Assembly (NCBI RefSeq): GCF_003313335.1 | Contig: NZ_QMHP01000005.1 | Coordinates: 62,001 to 126,000, forward strand | Direction of reading: 5' to 3' | DNA: 64,000 bases | From: Pedobacter zeaxanthinifaciens | Lineage (GTDB): Bacteria > Bacteroidota > Bacteroidia > Sphingobacteriales > Sphingobacteriaceae | In this document: positions 44,428 to 53,033 of the stretch, one piece after another | Layout: every line of letters begins with the position of its first letter | Numbering within the stretch: the stretch's first letter is position 1 | Program-made: the position numbers and the translations under genes | The notes under the pieces: generated by a model | Database searches by the model: none | What the model was told of the DNA's origin: nothing | Seen by the model: only the letters and a program-made list of their open reading frames with translations

Positions 44428-44464
44428 CAAAACTTGCCGTTTTGCGGCATAAATAGATAAAGAA

Positions 44465-44647
44465 ATGGCAAAAAAAGGTAACAGAGTTCAAGTTATTTTA
44501 GAGTGCACAGAGCATAAAACAAGTGGTATGCCTGGCATGTCTAGATATATTTCTACTAAAAACCGTAAAAACACTACTGAGCGTTTAGAGTTGAAAAAAT
44601 ACAACCCGGTTTTAAAGAAAGTAACCGTACACAAGGAGATTAAATAA
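44465..44647 (+). CDS. rpmG: Ribosomal protein bL33
   Basis: Large-subunit protein, 60 residues. [20 protein letters not shown] and [20 protein letters not shown] are the L33 signature. Only one Cys remains, so this is a zinc-independent form. 37 bases after rpmB. A word array with inverted ends (44660-44720) follows. Confidence 0.96.
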   Translation: MAKKGNRVQVILECTEHKTSGMPGMSRYISTKNRKNTTERLELKKYNPVLKKVTVHKEIK

Positions 44648-44659
44648 TTTTGAAGGGGT

Positions 44660-44720
44660 AAATGATTGAATTATAGAATTGAAATTCAGTCATTCTTAAT
44701 TCACTCACTCAATCATTAAA
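44660..44720. repeat. Word array between rpmG and the DUF4295 gene
   Basis: Left half uses ATGATTGAATTATAGAATTG-type words, right half TTCACTCACTCAATCATT; AATGATTGA and TCAATCATT at the two ends are exact inverted copies. Its vocabulary is the same as in the array at 49486-49552. Confidence 0.6.
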
Positions 44721-44731
44721 TTTAAAAAAAC

Positions 44732-44896
44732 ATGGCAAAGAAAGTAGTTGCAACCCTTAAAACAGGTACAGGTAAAGAATATTCAAAAGTGATCACAATG
44801 ACTAAATCACCTAAAACTGGTGCTTATTCATTCAAAGAAGCAATTGTTCACAATGATCACGTTAAAGATGCTATTGCTGGAACAAACGGCAAATAA
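44732..44896 (+). CDS. DUF4295 small basic protein
   Basis: 54 residues beginning MAKKVVATLKTGTGKEYSKV and ending HVKDAIAGTNGK; rich in Lys and Thr. DUF4295 genes lie beside rpmB and rpmG throughout Bacteroidota, and the protein probably belongs to or assists the ribosome, which is inferred from context. A hairpin terminator follows. Confidence 0.93.
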   Translation: MAKKVVATLKTGTGKEYSKVITMTKSPKTGAYSFKEAIVHNDHVKDAIAGTNGK

Positions 44897-44917
44897 CAAT
44901 ATTTAAGAATAGCTTAA

Positions 44918-44952
44918 GAGCCGTTCCGTATTAACGGGAGGGCTTTTTTTAT
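44918..44952 (+). terminator. Terminator between DUF4295 gene and ftsY
   Basis: Stem AGCCGTTCCGT / ACGGGAGGGCT with one mismatch and a wobble, loop ATTA, then TTTTTTT. Only 12 bases later ftsY begins, so ftsY either needs its own promoter or depends on read-through. Confidence 0.75.
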
Positions 44953-44963
44953 TTTATCAGATT

Positions 44964-45926
44964 ATGGGTTTATTCGATTTTTTTAAAAAGAAAGAAACCG
45001 CACCTGAAGCTCAGGAAGCGCTAGATAAAGGACTAGAAAAAACGAAAGAAGGTTTTTTCAGCAAACTCACCAAGGCAGTAGCCGGTAAGTCAACAGTAGA
45101 TGACGATGTACTGGACAACCTCGAAGAAGTATTGGTAACCTCAGACGTTGGTGTAAGCACTACGCTGAAGATTATTGATAGGATCCAAGATCGTGTTGCT
45201 AAAGACAAATACCTTTCTACTTCGGAATTAAACCACTTATTACGTGACGAAATTCAGTTATTATTAGCCGAAAATAACAGCAACGATTTTAGGAACTTTG
45301 AATACGGCGACCACAAACCTTATGTAATTATGGTTGTGGGTGTTAACGGAGTAGGCAAAACTACCACCATTGGCAAATTGGCGCATAAACTCAAAAAAGA
45401 GAATTTAAAAGTTGTACTTGGTGCTGCTGATACTTTTAGAGCTGCGGCGGTTGATCAAATTAAGCTCTGGGGCGAACGTGTTGACGTACGCGTAGTGGCA
45501 CAGGCAATGGGTTCTGATCCGGCTTCGGTAGCCTTTGACACTTTGCAATCGGCGGTTGCCAACAAAGAGGATGTGGTAATAATTGACACTGCTGGCCGTT
45601 TACACAACAAAGTTGGATTGATGAACGAGCTGGGAAAAATTAAAAACGTGATGCAAAAAGTTGTCCCTAATGCACCCCATGAAATTTTATTGGTGCTAGA
45701 CGGTTCAACCGGGCAAAATGCCTTTGAACAATGCAAGCAATTTACCGAAGCTACAGATGTAAATGCACTAGCCATCACCAAATTAGACGGTACAGCTAAG
45801 GGCGGCGTGGTTATTGGAATCTCAGATCAATTTAAAATCCCTGTAAAATATATTGGTGTAGGAGAAAAAATGGATGATTTGCAGTTGTTCGATAAGAAAG
45901 AGTTTGTGAATAGTTTATTTAAATAA
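44964..45926 (+). CDS. ftsY: Signal recognition particle receptor FtsY
   Basis: SRP GTPase receptor for co-translational membrane targeting. Seen: 320 residues; short N-terminal acidic/helical A domain, N domain (about 30-100), G domain: VGVNGVGKTTTIGKL (G1), DTFRAAAVDQ, DTAGRLHNK (G3), TKLDGTAKGG (G4/G5). Compact compared with E. coli FtsY, normal for Bacteroidota. Confidence 0.97.
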   Translation: MGLFDFFKKKETAPEAQEALDKGLEKTKEGFFSKLTKAVAGKSTVDDDVLDNLEEVLVTSDVGVSTTLKIIDRIQDRVAKDKYLSTSELNHLLRDEIQLLLAENNSNDFRNFEYGDHKPYVIMVVGVNGVGKTTTIGKLAHKLKKENLKVVLGAADTFRAAAVDQIKLWGERVDVRVVAQAMGSDPASVAFDTLQSAVANKEDVVIIDTAGRLHNKVGLMNELGKIKNVMQKVVPNAPHEILLVLDGSTGQNAFEQCKQFTEATDVNALAITKLDGTAKGGVVIGISDQFKIPVKYIGVGEKMDDLQLFDKKEFVNSLFK

Positions 45927-45961
45927 ATGATTACACAGATTTTAGGATTACACAGATTTAT
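45927..45961. repeat. Word array, left arm around the GxxExxY gene
   Basis: Two direct copies of GATTACACAGATTT in 35 bases. The reverse complement of the same words (GTGTAATCTC, ATCTGTGAAATC) occurs on the other side of the gene. Confidence 0.7.
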
Positions 45962-46339
45962 ATGGAAAACGAGACCGCTTATGATGAGGTAACCCGAAAA
46001 ATAATTGGGCTTTGCTTCGAAATACATAATACTCTTGGCCCTGGTTTTCTTGAAAAAATATATGTAAATGCCTTAAAAATAAAACTTCAACATATCGGTT
46101 TATCATTCGAAGCCGAAAAAGAATTTATTGTTGAATTTGAGAATATAATTATCGGCAAATTTAGGTGCGACTTATTGGTTGAAAATAAAGTAATAGTAGA
46201 ATTAAAATCTGTTACAGGCTATCAGCCCAAATTATTTCAAAATCAATTAATTTCCTATTTAAGAGCTAGCAGAATAAAAACCGGATTACTAATAAATTTT
46301 GGCAATACCAGCTGCGAAATAAAACGTCTTTCAGTATAA
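45962..46339 (+). CDS. GxxExxY protein
   Basis: Small protein of the GxxExxY family, named from GPGFLEKIY (about 27-35). Seen: 125 residues; EAEKEFIVEFENIIIGKFRC, DLLVENKVIVELKSVTGYQP (PD-(D/E)xK-like D, ExK triad, about 78-97), NQLISYLRASRIKTGLLINF. The motif order resembles a restriction-endonuclease-like fold; biochemical function of the family is unknown to me. It lies between ftsY and rimO and is enclosed by inverted word arrays, as in the IVP case at 4.8-5.4 kb. Confidence 0.88.
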   Translation: MENETAYDEVTRKIIGLCFEIHNTLGPGFLEKIYVNALKIKLQHIGLSFEAEKEFIVEFENIIIGKFRCDLLVENKVIVELKSVTGYQPKLFQNQLISYLRASRIKTGLLINFGNTSCEIKRLSV

Positions 46340-46418
46340 TCAATAAATCGGTGTAATCTCATCATCTGTGAAATCATACCGCAGGAAATAAAATCCCTGA
46401 AATCATCTTAAAATAAAA
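46340..46418. repeat. Word array, right arm around the GxxExxY gene
   Basis: CGGTGTAATCTCATCATCTGTGAAATCAT and CCCTGAAATCATC-type words, reverse complements of left-arm words. The arm runs up to the rimO start. Confidence 0.65.
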
Positions 46419-47750
46419 ATGATTACAAAAAACAAAACTACTACAAAAACTGCTCAACCTAAGATTAACGTTATTACGCTTGGTTGCTCTAAGAATACTT
46501 ACGATAGCGAGGTACTAATGGGACAACTGAAAGGCAACAATCTTAATGTGGAGCACGAAGCGAATAAACTTGGGAAAGATGATATTGTAGTAATAAATAC
46601 TTGCGGCTTTATCGACAATGCCAAGCAAGAGTCTATTGACACCATTTTACAATACAGTCAATTAAAAGATGAAGGCAAAGTTGGAAAGGTAATCGTTACC
46701 GGCTGCCTTTCTGAGCGTTACAAGCCAGATTTGGAAGCAGAGATTACTAACGTTGACGCCTATTTTGGCACCAACGATTTGCAAAATATCTTACACACTT
46801 TAGGCGCCAACTACAAGCATGAACTCATTGGCGAGCGTTTGTTAACCACGCCATCGCATTTTGCTTACTTTAAAATTGCTGAAGGTTGTAACCGTCCGTG
46901 CTCCTTTTGTGCCATCCCGCTAATGCGAGGAAAACACGTTTCGAGAGATATGAACGAGTTAGTAAATGAAGCAAAAATATTAGCCGCCAACGGAACAAAA
47001 GAACTGATTTTAATTGCCCAAGATTTAACCTACTACGGTTTAGATTTATATGGCAAAAGAAACTTAGATGAGCTTTTACGTCGTTTATCTGATGTGAATG
47101 GCATTGAGTGGATCAGGCTACAATACGCCTACCCCTCTGGTTTTCCAATGGAGATTTTAGATGCTATGAATGAGCGTGAAAATATCTGTAAATATCTGGA
47201 CATGCCTTTGCAGCACATTACAGATAATATGCTAAAGTCGATGCGTCGTGGAATTACTAAGCAAAAAACCGTAGATATTGTTAACGAAATTAGGGCTAGG
47301 GTTCCAAACATCGCTATGCGTACTACGCTAATTTGCGGCTATCCTGGTGAAACCGAACGTGACTTCGAAGAAATGTATCAATGGGTAGAAGATACTCGAT
47401 TTGATAGACTTGGCTGTTTCACCTATTCGCATGAAGAAAAAACCCATGCTTATGATTTAGTGGATGATGTGCCGGATGAAGTTAAGCAAAAGCGTGTGGA
47501 TGCTATTATGGAACTGCAACAAGGCATTTCATTTGACATCAACCAAGAAAAAGTAGGCAAAACTTACAAAGTGCTGGTAGATAGAAAAGAAGGTGATTTT
47601 TTCATTGGGCGTACTGAATTTGATTCTCCAGAGGTAGACAACGAAGTGCTAATCGATGCCAACTCGGGTTACGCAGCCATAGGAAGCTTTGTTAATGTTA
47701 AGGTAGATAGAGCGGAAGATTTCGATTTGTACGGGCAAATTGTGAAGTAG
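46419..47750 (+). CDS. rimO: Ribosomal protein uS12 methylthiotransferase RimO
   Basis: Radical-SAM enzyme that methylthiolates an Asp in S12. Seen: 443 residues; N-terminal MTTase domain (INVITLGCSKNTYDSEVLMG with Cys, NTCGFIDNAKQESI), radical-SAM core CNRPCSFCAIPLMRGKHVSR with CxxxCxxC (about 152-158), TRAM-like C-terminus. RimO rather than MiaB is supported by the LGCSKN and GFIDNA signature. Confidence 0.96.
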   Translation: MITKNKTTTKTAQPKINVITLGCSKNTYDSEVLMGQLKGNNLNVEHEANKLGKDDIVVINTCGFIDNAKQESIDTILQYSQLKDEGKVGKVIVTGCLSERYKPDLEAEITNVDAYFGTNDLQNILHTLGANYKHELIGERLLTTPSHFAYFKIAEGCNRPCSFCAIPLMRGKHVSRDMNELVNEAKILAANGTKELILIAQDLTYYGLDLYGKRNLDELLRRLSDVNGIEWIRLQYAYPSGFPMEILDAMNERENICKYLDMPLQHITDNMLKSMRRGITKQKTVDIVNEIRARVPNIAMRTTLICGYPGETERDFEEMYQWVEDTRFDRLGCFTYSHEEKTHAYDLVDDVPDEVKQKRVDAIMELQQGISFDINQEKVGKTYKVLVDRKEGDFFIGRTEFDSPEVDNEVLIDANSGYAAIGSFVNVKVDRAEDFDLYGQIVK

Positions 47751-47773
47751 AAGTTAAAGTACTATCATATAGA

Positions 47774-47804
47774 ATGGTCGGGTTAAATAGCTCGACCTTT
47801 TTTA
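47774..47804 (+). terminator. Terminator of rimO
   Basis: Stem GGTCG / CGACC (extended by a wobble) around an A/T loop, then six or more T. Confidence 0.75.
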
Positions 47805-47896
47805 TTTCAACGAGGTGTTAAAAGCTATAACATTGATAAAGTGTAAAATAAAACAAATGGCTACTCTTGTTTCAAAATTTAATTTAATTTCGAAAT

Positions 47897-49483
47897 GTGA
47901 AGGCTAAATATATTTCTTATCAAGATACGCACTCCTTTTCTAAACTGGTTTTAGACTATGTTAATGATGTGGATCTGTTAAAATCATTCTACAGTTACAG
48001 ACCTGATTTAGACGGCCTAAAAAAGGCAGTAGAATCTCATCATTTTGTTGGCGACAGGAAAGTTTTGGTTGATGCACTAAAAGAACAATATCAAGCGATA
48101 CAAGTGAACCAAGCGGTAAGTAACAATATTGAACTGCTGCTTGATCATCATACATATACTGTCACCACTGGCCACCAGCTTAACTTATTTACTGGTCCGC
48201 TTTATTTCATTTACAAAATTGTAACCACTATTAATTTGGCTTTAGAGCTAAAAATTGCGTTTCCTGATAAAAACTTTGTGCCTATTTATTGGATGGCCAC
48301 GGAGGACCACGATTTTGAAGAAATTAATCACATTAGTTTAGACGATAAGCAAATTAGTTGGATACAGCAAACCAATGGCGCTACGGGCAGATTAAGCACA
48401 AAAACAGTAGTTGCCGCCGTACAAGCCTACAAAGGTTATTTAGGCATTAGCAAAAACGGAAAAAAACTGGGTAAGATGGTTGAAAAAGCTTATCTGGAAA
48501 ATGAAAATTTGGCAGATGCTACCCGTACGTTGGTAAACTGTTTATTTGAGCAATATGGTTTGGTAATTGTAAATGCGGATGATAAAGCGTTAAAATCACA
48601 ATTTGCACCAATTATCAAACAAGATATTACGCAGCAAAACAGCGCTAATTTAACCGAAAAAACAAGTAGTATTTTAGAAAACGCTGGCTACAAAACTCAA
48701 GTAAATGGCCGCGATATCAATTTCTTTTATCTAAAGGAAAACCTTAGAGAACGCATTATAAAAGAGGGTGATCTCTTTAAAGTGAACAACACAGCCATCA
48801 CTTTCACTGAAGATGAGTTGCTCACTGAAATAGATAATAGTCCGGAGCGATTTAGCCCTAACGTAATTATGCGCCCGCTTTATCAAGAAGTGATTTTGCC
48901 CAACATTGCCTACATAGGTGGCGGTGCCGAAGTAGCTTACTGGATGCAACTAAAAGCAAATTTTGATTTTTATAAAGTGAACTTCCCGGTATTGCTACTA
49001 AGAAATTCGGCCTTGGTGATAGATAGAAGAAGTTTAGAGAATTTGAATAAGTTGAAGTTTGATTTCGAAGATATCTTTTTACCCACACAGGAGCTGCAGA
49101 ATAAATGGATCAAGAACAATACAGAATTACAGGTTTGTTTAACAGACGAAGCCGCAGCTGTTAAAGCGATTTTCGACAGAATTAAACTCAACTCTTTTAA
49201 AATAGATAAAACGTTAGAAGCATCGGCAGATGCCGCACTTACTAAAACTGAAAAGTTAATTAAAAACTTGGAAAAGAAACTCGTGAAAGCCGAAAAGCGA
49301 AATCATGAGGTGTCAATATCTCAAATTGAACATTTAAAACAGCGTTTATTCCCAGGCGGAACTTTGCAGGAAAGAACTTTGAACTTAGCTCCAATGTACG
49401 TTAACTATGGTGATGATTTTATTGCTTCGCTAATTGAAAACTTTGAACCTTTGGGCGGTGATTTTACACTGATTCTTGCGTAG
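47897..49483 (+). CDS. bshC: Bacillithiol biosynthesis enzyme BshC
   Basis: Adds Cys to GlcN-malate in the last step of bacillithiol synthesis. Seen: 528 residues; VTTGHQLNLFTGPLYFIYKI, YWMATEDHDFEEINHISLDD, the Arg-rich NVIMRPLYQEVILPNIAYIG, and a long C-terminal coiled coil (about 420-480). The start is a GTG at 47897: no ATG is in frame and the protein then begins MKAKYISYQDTHSF as in BshC homologs. A -7-like TAATTTCG lies just upstream. Functionally linked to the bacilliredoxin at 19.4 kb. Confidence 0.95.
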   Translation: MKAKYISYQDTHSFSKLVLDYVNDVDLLKSFYSYRPDLDGLKKAVESHHFVGDRKVLVDALKEQYQAIQVNQAVSNNIELLLDHHTYTVTTGHQLNLFTGPLYFIYKIVTTINLALELKIAFPDKNFVPIYWMATEDHDFEEINHISLDDKQISWIQQTNGATGRLSTKTVVAAVQAYKGYLGISKNGKKLGKMVEKAYLENENLADATRTLVNCLFEQYGLVIVNADDKALKSQFAPIIKQDITQQNSANLTEKTSSILENAGYKTQVNGRDINFFYLKENLRERIIKEGDLFKVNNTAITFTEDELLTEIDNSPERFSPNVIMRPLYQEVILPNIAYIGGGAEVAYWMQLKANFDFYKVNFPVLLLRNSALVIDRRSLENLNKLKFDFEDIFLPTQELQNKWIKNNTELQVCLTDEAAAVKAIFDRIKLNSFKIDKTLEASADAALTKTEKLIKNLEKKLVKAEKRNHEVSISQIEHLKQRLFPGGTLQERTLNLAPMYVNYGDDFIASLIENFEPLGGDFTLILA

Positions 49484-49485
49484 GA

Positions 49486-49552
49486 CGAATGAGTGAATGA
49501 TTGAATTAGTGAGTGAGTAAATGAGTGAATGAATAAATGAGTAAATGGTTAA
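49486..49552. repeat. One-arm word array downstream of bshC
   Basis: Built from GAGTGAATGA, GAGTAAATGA, GTGAGTGAGTAAATG and related words. No opposing arm follows. Its word vocabulary equals that of the array at 44660-44720, 4.8 kb away. Confidence 0.65.
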
Positions 49553-49635
49553 ACGCTTGCTTTAACAGCTTAAGCCATCTGACCTTAATAACAATCTAAC
49601 AATAATATAATTAAAAGTACACTAATCCCGATACC

Positions 49636-50715
49636 ATGTTTATCACTTTCAGCGAAGAAAAACTAAGAAACTTTACCTACGATGTTTTCAAAAAAATGGG
49701 CTGCTCAAATGAGCATGCTGCGCTGGCAACTGACGTATTAGTTAGAGCTGATCTTCGAGGAATTGATTCGCATGGTGTAGCAAGGTTAAGTGGCTATTAT
49801 CGCCTTTGGGAGAAGAAAAGAATTAATGCCACTCCAAACATTCGTGTGGTACATGAAACTGCCACCACTGCAACGGTAGATGGTGATGCAGGCCTAGGTT
49901 TAGTTGTGGCGCCTTTTGCCATGCAAATTGCTATCGAAAAAGCAGAAAAATATGGCAGCGGATGGGTTGCGGTTAAAAACTCTAATCATTTCGGCATTGC
50001 CGGCTATCATGCTTTAATGGCAGTAGCACAGGACATGGTTGGCATAAGCATGACCAATGCTAGTCCACTTGTAGCACCAACCTACGCTAACGAACGTTTA
50101 TTGGGCACCAACCCTATGTGTTATGCGTTTCCAGCAGGGAATTATCCTCCGGTGGTTGTTGATATGGCTACCGCGGCAGCTGCTAATGGGAAACTGGAAA
50201 TTGCGCAACGAGCAAACTCCCCTATCCCGGCAGGTTGGGTGCAAAATAAGGATGGCGAGTTGTCTACTGATCCAAATGAATTGAAAAGTGGTGGATCGCT
50301 ACTTCCTTTAGGCAGCGACAAAGATCATGGCAGTCATAAAGGATATGGACTTGGCGCTACGGTTGACATTCTTTCTGCAGTGCTTTCTGGCGCAAATTAT
50401 GGTCCTTGGGTACCTCCGTTTGTAGCTTTTCTGGAACCAGATCCTAATCCGGTAGGCGAAGGTATAGGGCACTTTTTGGGTGCAATGCGTGTGGATGGCT
50501 TTCGTCCGGCGCAAGACTTCAAAGATCACCTAGATAATTGGATAGAGCGTTTTAAAGGCGCTAAAACTATTGATGAAAGCAAAAAAGTAATCATTCCCGG
50601 CGAACCCGAATATCAATTTGAAAACGAGCGTAAAATAGCGGGCATTCCATTGATTGATGTGGTGGCAAAAGACTTAAATGACTTAGCAGAAAAAATAGGC
50701 GTAGCTACACTTTAA
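49636..50715 (+). CDS. Ldh/malate-dehydrogenase-2 family oxidoreductase
   Basis: NAD(P)-dependent 2-hydroxyacid dehydrogenase of the MDH2/LDH2 fold (YlbC/ComC/AllD group). Seen: 359 residues; GIDSHGVARLSGYYRLWEKK (about 39-58, catalytic His), VKNSNHFGIAGYHALMA (about 115-131), SMTNASPLVAPT, LGTNPMCYAFPAG, and DHGSHKGYGLGATVDILSAV. Substrate not assignable. Convergent with the next gene, overlapping by 4 bases. Confidence 0.93.
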   Translation: MFITFSEEKLRNFTYDVFKKMGCSNEHAALATDVLVRADLRGIDSHGVARLSGYYRLWEKKRINATPNIRVVHETATTATVDGDAGLGLVVAPFAMQIAIEKAEKYGSGWVAVKNSNHFGIAGYHALMAVAQDMVGISMTNASPLVAPTYANERLLGTNPMCYAFPAGNYPPVVVDMATAAAANGKLEIAQRANSPIPAGWVQNKDGELSTDPNELKSGGSLLPLGSDKDHGSHKGYGLGATVDILSAVLSGANYGPWVPPFVAFLEPDPNPVGEGIGHFLGAMRVDGFRPAQDFKDHLDNWIERFKGAKTIDESKKVIIPGEPEYQFENERKIAGIPLIDVVAKDLNDLAEKIGVATL

Positions 50716-51845
50716 TTCTTCACCTTAAAAAGCTTAAAGTTTTGTTTATAGGTGAGAAAAAACGAGTGATTAAATTGCAAATTGCTACTGCTGTTCGCTA
50801 AATCAAAGTGTGGTTCAAAGCGTACATCTAGATATAAATTAGGTAACAATTCCTTAAGATATTGATATCGAAACATTAAGATTTGCCGCTTATTTTCAGT
50901 ATAACCTTTCTCATATAAGTTATCAGAAACTGATTGATACAAAGGCATCCCTTTAATAGTAATAAACTTATTCCCTTGCCAGTAAGAAGTTGAGAAATTA
51001 CCGAAATATGTATCAATTCCGGCATTTAGCCACAAACCAAATCCACCTTGGTAAGCCCTCACTTTTGTGGGCGAAAAATCCTTATAAGCAGCAATGTAGT
51101 TGTTGGTATATATTTGTTTGATACGATATCCGATGCTTTTGCTCAAGCTAAATCCAGCAGCACCGTTAAACAATGTAGAAATTGGAATCTCTTTCAAAAC
51201 ATCTATTTGCCCACCTTGATGATACACTAACATTTGAGCAGGAATACTAAGTTTCCAGTCGTCATTTTTCAGCAAAGTGACATCGGTAGTAAATCCACCA
51301 ACAATTTCTTCTTTAGCTGCTTCACCAGTGTAAATCATCTTTTGCCAAGCGATCCAAGTATCTAACCTAAATTTGTCTTTATTAAGCAAAAGCTGGGTAC
51401 CATATTCTATTGGCGTAGTAATTTTACGTTCAAAATTATATAGTGGCTCAATATACTGATGCTGTATATTACCTTCTAAACTACCAAAAACTAGGGTTAG
51501 GTTATTCTTACTGTATTTTAAGTTGAAAAGCGGCTTTGCATCATATAATCCTCGTTCGTTTCCGAAATCTTTCCTTAGATATGCTCCAGCAGTAATAGCA
51601 AGATTTGGATGAGCGTAATACACCAACTGCGGCTCAAGCTGCGTGCCGTAAAGTGTATAGCCATCATGAAAATTATTGGAATACTCGTAGTTTCTAACGT
51701 AGTTGAAGTTATAAAAATTGAGGTGAATTTCGTTTGTTAAGCTATCCGCTGGACGAATTGGGTGATACAAATAGCTGTTGTTCAGTTGCGCTTGCACCGA
51801 CAAAGCAAGTAAAGCGAGTAAGACTGTAAGTAATTGTTTCCTCAT
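50712..51845 (-). CDS. Predicted outer-membrane beta-barrel protein
   Basis: Unrecognised by family. Seen: 377 residues; signal peptide ending near LSVQA (about 19-20), then alternating aromatic/polar segments of about ten residues separated by charged turns (for example AITAGAYLRKDFGNE, LTLVFGSLEGNIQHQYIEPL, RQILMFRYQYLKELLPNLYL), as in outer-membrane barrels. It ends in LTYKQNFKLFKVKN, without a C-terminal Phe. Its stop overlaps the convergent Ldh gene. Role unknown. Confidence 0.75.
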   Translation of the reverse strand: MRKQLLTVLLALLALSVQAQLNNSYLYHPIRPADSLTNEIHLNFYNFNYVRNYEYSNNFHDGYTLYGTQLEPQLVYYAHPNLAITAGAYLRKDFGNERGLYDAKPLFNLKYSKNNLTLVFGSLEGNIQHQYIEPLYNFERKITTPIEYGTQLLLNKDKFRLDTWIAWQKMIYTGEAAKEEIVGGFTTDVTLLKNDDWKLSIPAQMLVYHQGGQIDVLKEIPISTLFNGAAGFSLSKSIGYRIKQIYTNNYIAAYKDFSPTKVRAYQGGFGLWLNAGIDTYFGNFSTSYWQGNKFITIKGMPLYQSVSDNLYEKGYTENKRQILMFRYQYLKELLPNLYLDVRFEPHFDLANSSSNLQFNHSFFLTYKQNFKLFKVKN

Positions 51846-51899
51846 TTATATTAATTTCACGATGTATTCTTCGCTGCTAGCAAAGAAATCTATACAGTA

Positions 51900-52400
51900 T
51901 TTTGTCATTACGAGCAGTCTCCTTATCATTCCGAGCAAAGTTCCTTGTCATTCCGAGCAAAGCGAGGAATCTATTAACCACATACTTAGATTTCTCGTAG
52001 CCTCGAAATGACAAAAGGCAACAGCTATTAGTTCTAAGCTCCTTGTCATTTATAACAAAGTTCCCTGTCATTCCGAGCAAAGCGAGGAATCTATTAACCA
52101 CATGCTTAGATTTCTCGTAGCCTCGAAATGACAAAAGGCAACAGCTATTATTTCTAAGCCTCTTGTCTTTCAGAGCAAAGCTCCTAGTCATTCTCAGCAA
52201 AGCTTTGTCATTCCGAGCAAAAGCGAGGAATCTATTAACCCCATGCTTAGATTTCTCGTAACCTCGAAATGACAAAAGGCACCATCTATATTTCTAAGCT
52301 CATTGTCATTCCGAGCAAAAGCGAGGAATCTATTAATCGCATTTAATTAGATTTCTCGTAGCCTCGAAATGACAAAAGGTAGCCTCGAAATGACAAAAGA
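51900..52400. repeat. Tandem array of REP-like hairpin units
   Basis: Four units of the Bacteroidota intergenic element: left arm CATTCCGAGCAAAGCGAGGA, then a short linker, then right arm AGATTTCTCGTAGCCTCGAA, which is its imperfect inverted copy. Units start near 51951, 52071, 52210 and 52307, the first two separated by exactly 120 bases. Partial arms (CATTCCGAGCAAAG, CATTTATAACAAAG, CTTTCAGAGCAAAG) fill the gaps. It fills most of the 51846-52405 gap, with no gene. Confidence 0.85.
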
Positions 52401-52405
52401 TGGAA

Positions 52406-52954
52406 CTATACCCCATTTTTTTCCCTGTACTTTTTATACAACTTCACTGCTACCATAATAAGCAAAGCAATGCCCATAATGCCCACTAAACCATAAACCC
52501 AGTCCATAGCATTTTTAAGGATTACCACAAAAACAATCGCAATCATAAAAATAGTAGCAAGCTCTCTCCACAAACGTAGTTTAAAGCTACTCCAAACGAA
52601 ACGCTCATTTTTCAACTTCGCAATAATGCCTTGACAAATAAAATGATAAATGAGCAAGCCCAAAACAAAAGCTAGTTTTACCCACATCCAATCCATTTGC
52701 AGCAAACCAGGAATCATATAAAGCATACTTAAACCCGCTAACAAAGAAATGATCATTGCAGGTTGGCAAATGATTTTCCACAGCGTGGCTTCCATTTTAA
52801 CAAACTGCTTTTTAAGGATGCTTTTTTCTGGCTCGGGTTTATCGTTAGCTTCAGTATGGTAAATAAACAAACTTAGCAAGTAGAAAAGTCCCGCCATCCA
52901 GCTGATTACAAAAACGATGTGTACTGCTTTGAAATATTGATAATACTCTACCAT
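52406..52954 (-). CDS. hemJ: HemJ/CopD-family membrane protein
   Basis: Predicted protoporphyrinogen IX oxidase (HemJ) in the inner membrane. The ATG at 52954 (MVEYYQYFKAVHIVF) is chosen over the longer TTG frame, because HemJ proteins begin this way. Seen: 182 residues, four to five helices; the conserved His in KAVHIVFVISWMAGLF and the Arg/Leu/Ile pattern LRLWRELATIFMIAI. It lies behind a terminator after hemE, so it is a separate unit, but the heme-gene context supports HemJ over CopD copper import. Confidence 0.75.
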   Translation of the reverse strand: MVEYYQYFKAVHIVFVISWMAGLFYLLSLFIYHTEANDKPEPEKSILKKQFVKMEATLWKIICQPAMIISLLAGLSMLYMIPGLLQMDWMWVKLAFVLGLLIYHFICQGIIAKLKNERFVWSSFKLRLWRELATIFMIAIVFVVILKNAMDWVYGLVGIMGIALLIMVAVKLYKKYREKNGV

Positions 52955-52996
52955 TTGAAATTTCTTCAATTTAGCTCAATTGCTAAACAATAATAT

Positions 52997-53028
52997 AAAA
53001 AAAGACCCCGAAATTAATTCAGGGTTCC
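52997..53028 (-). terminator. Terminator of hemE unit
   Basis: On minus: stem ACCCTGAA / TTCGGGGT (one wobble, loop TTAAT) followed by TTTTTTT. Confidence 0.85.
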
Positions 53029-53033
53029 AGATT

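Noticed and set aside
47821-47896. ATG start for bshC upstream of the GTG
   Set aside because: No in-frame ATG lies upstream before a stop; GTG at 47897 gives the homolog-like N-terminus.
51877-52275. 132-codon open frame on minus
   Set aside because: It is the translation of the tandem hairpin repeats (SFRGYEKSKH repeated); no start context or homology-like features.
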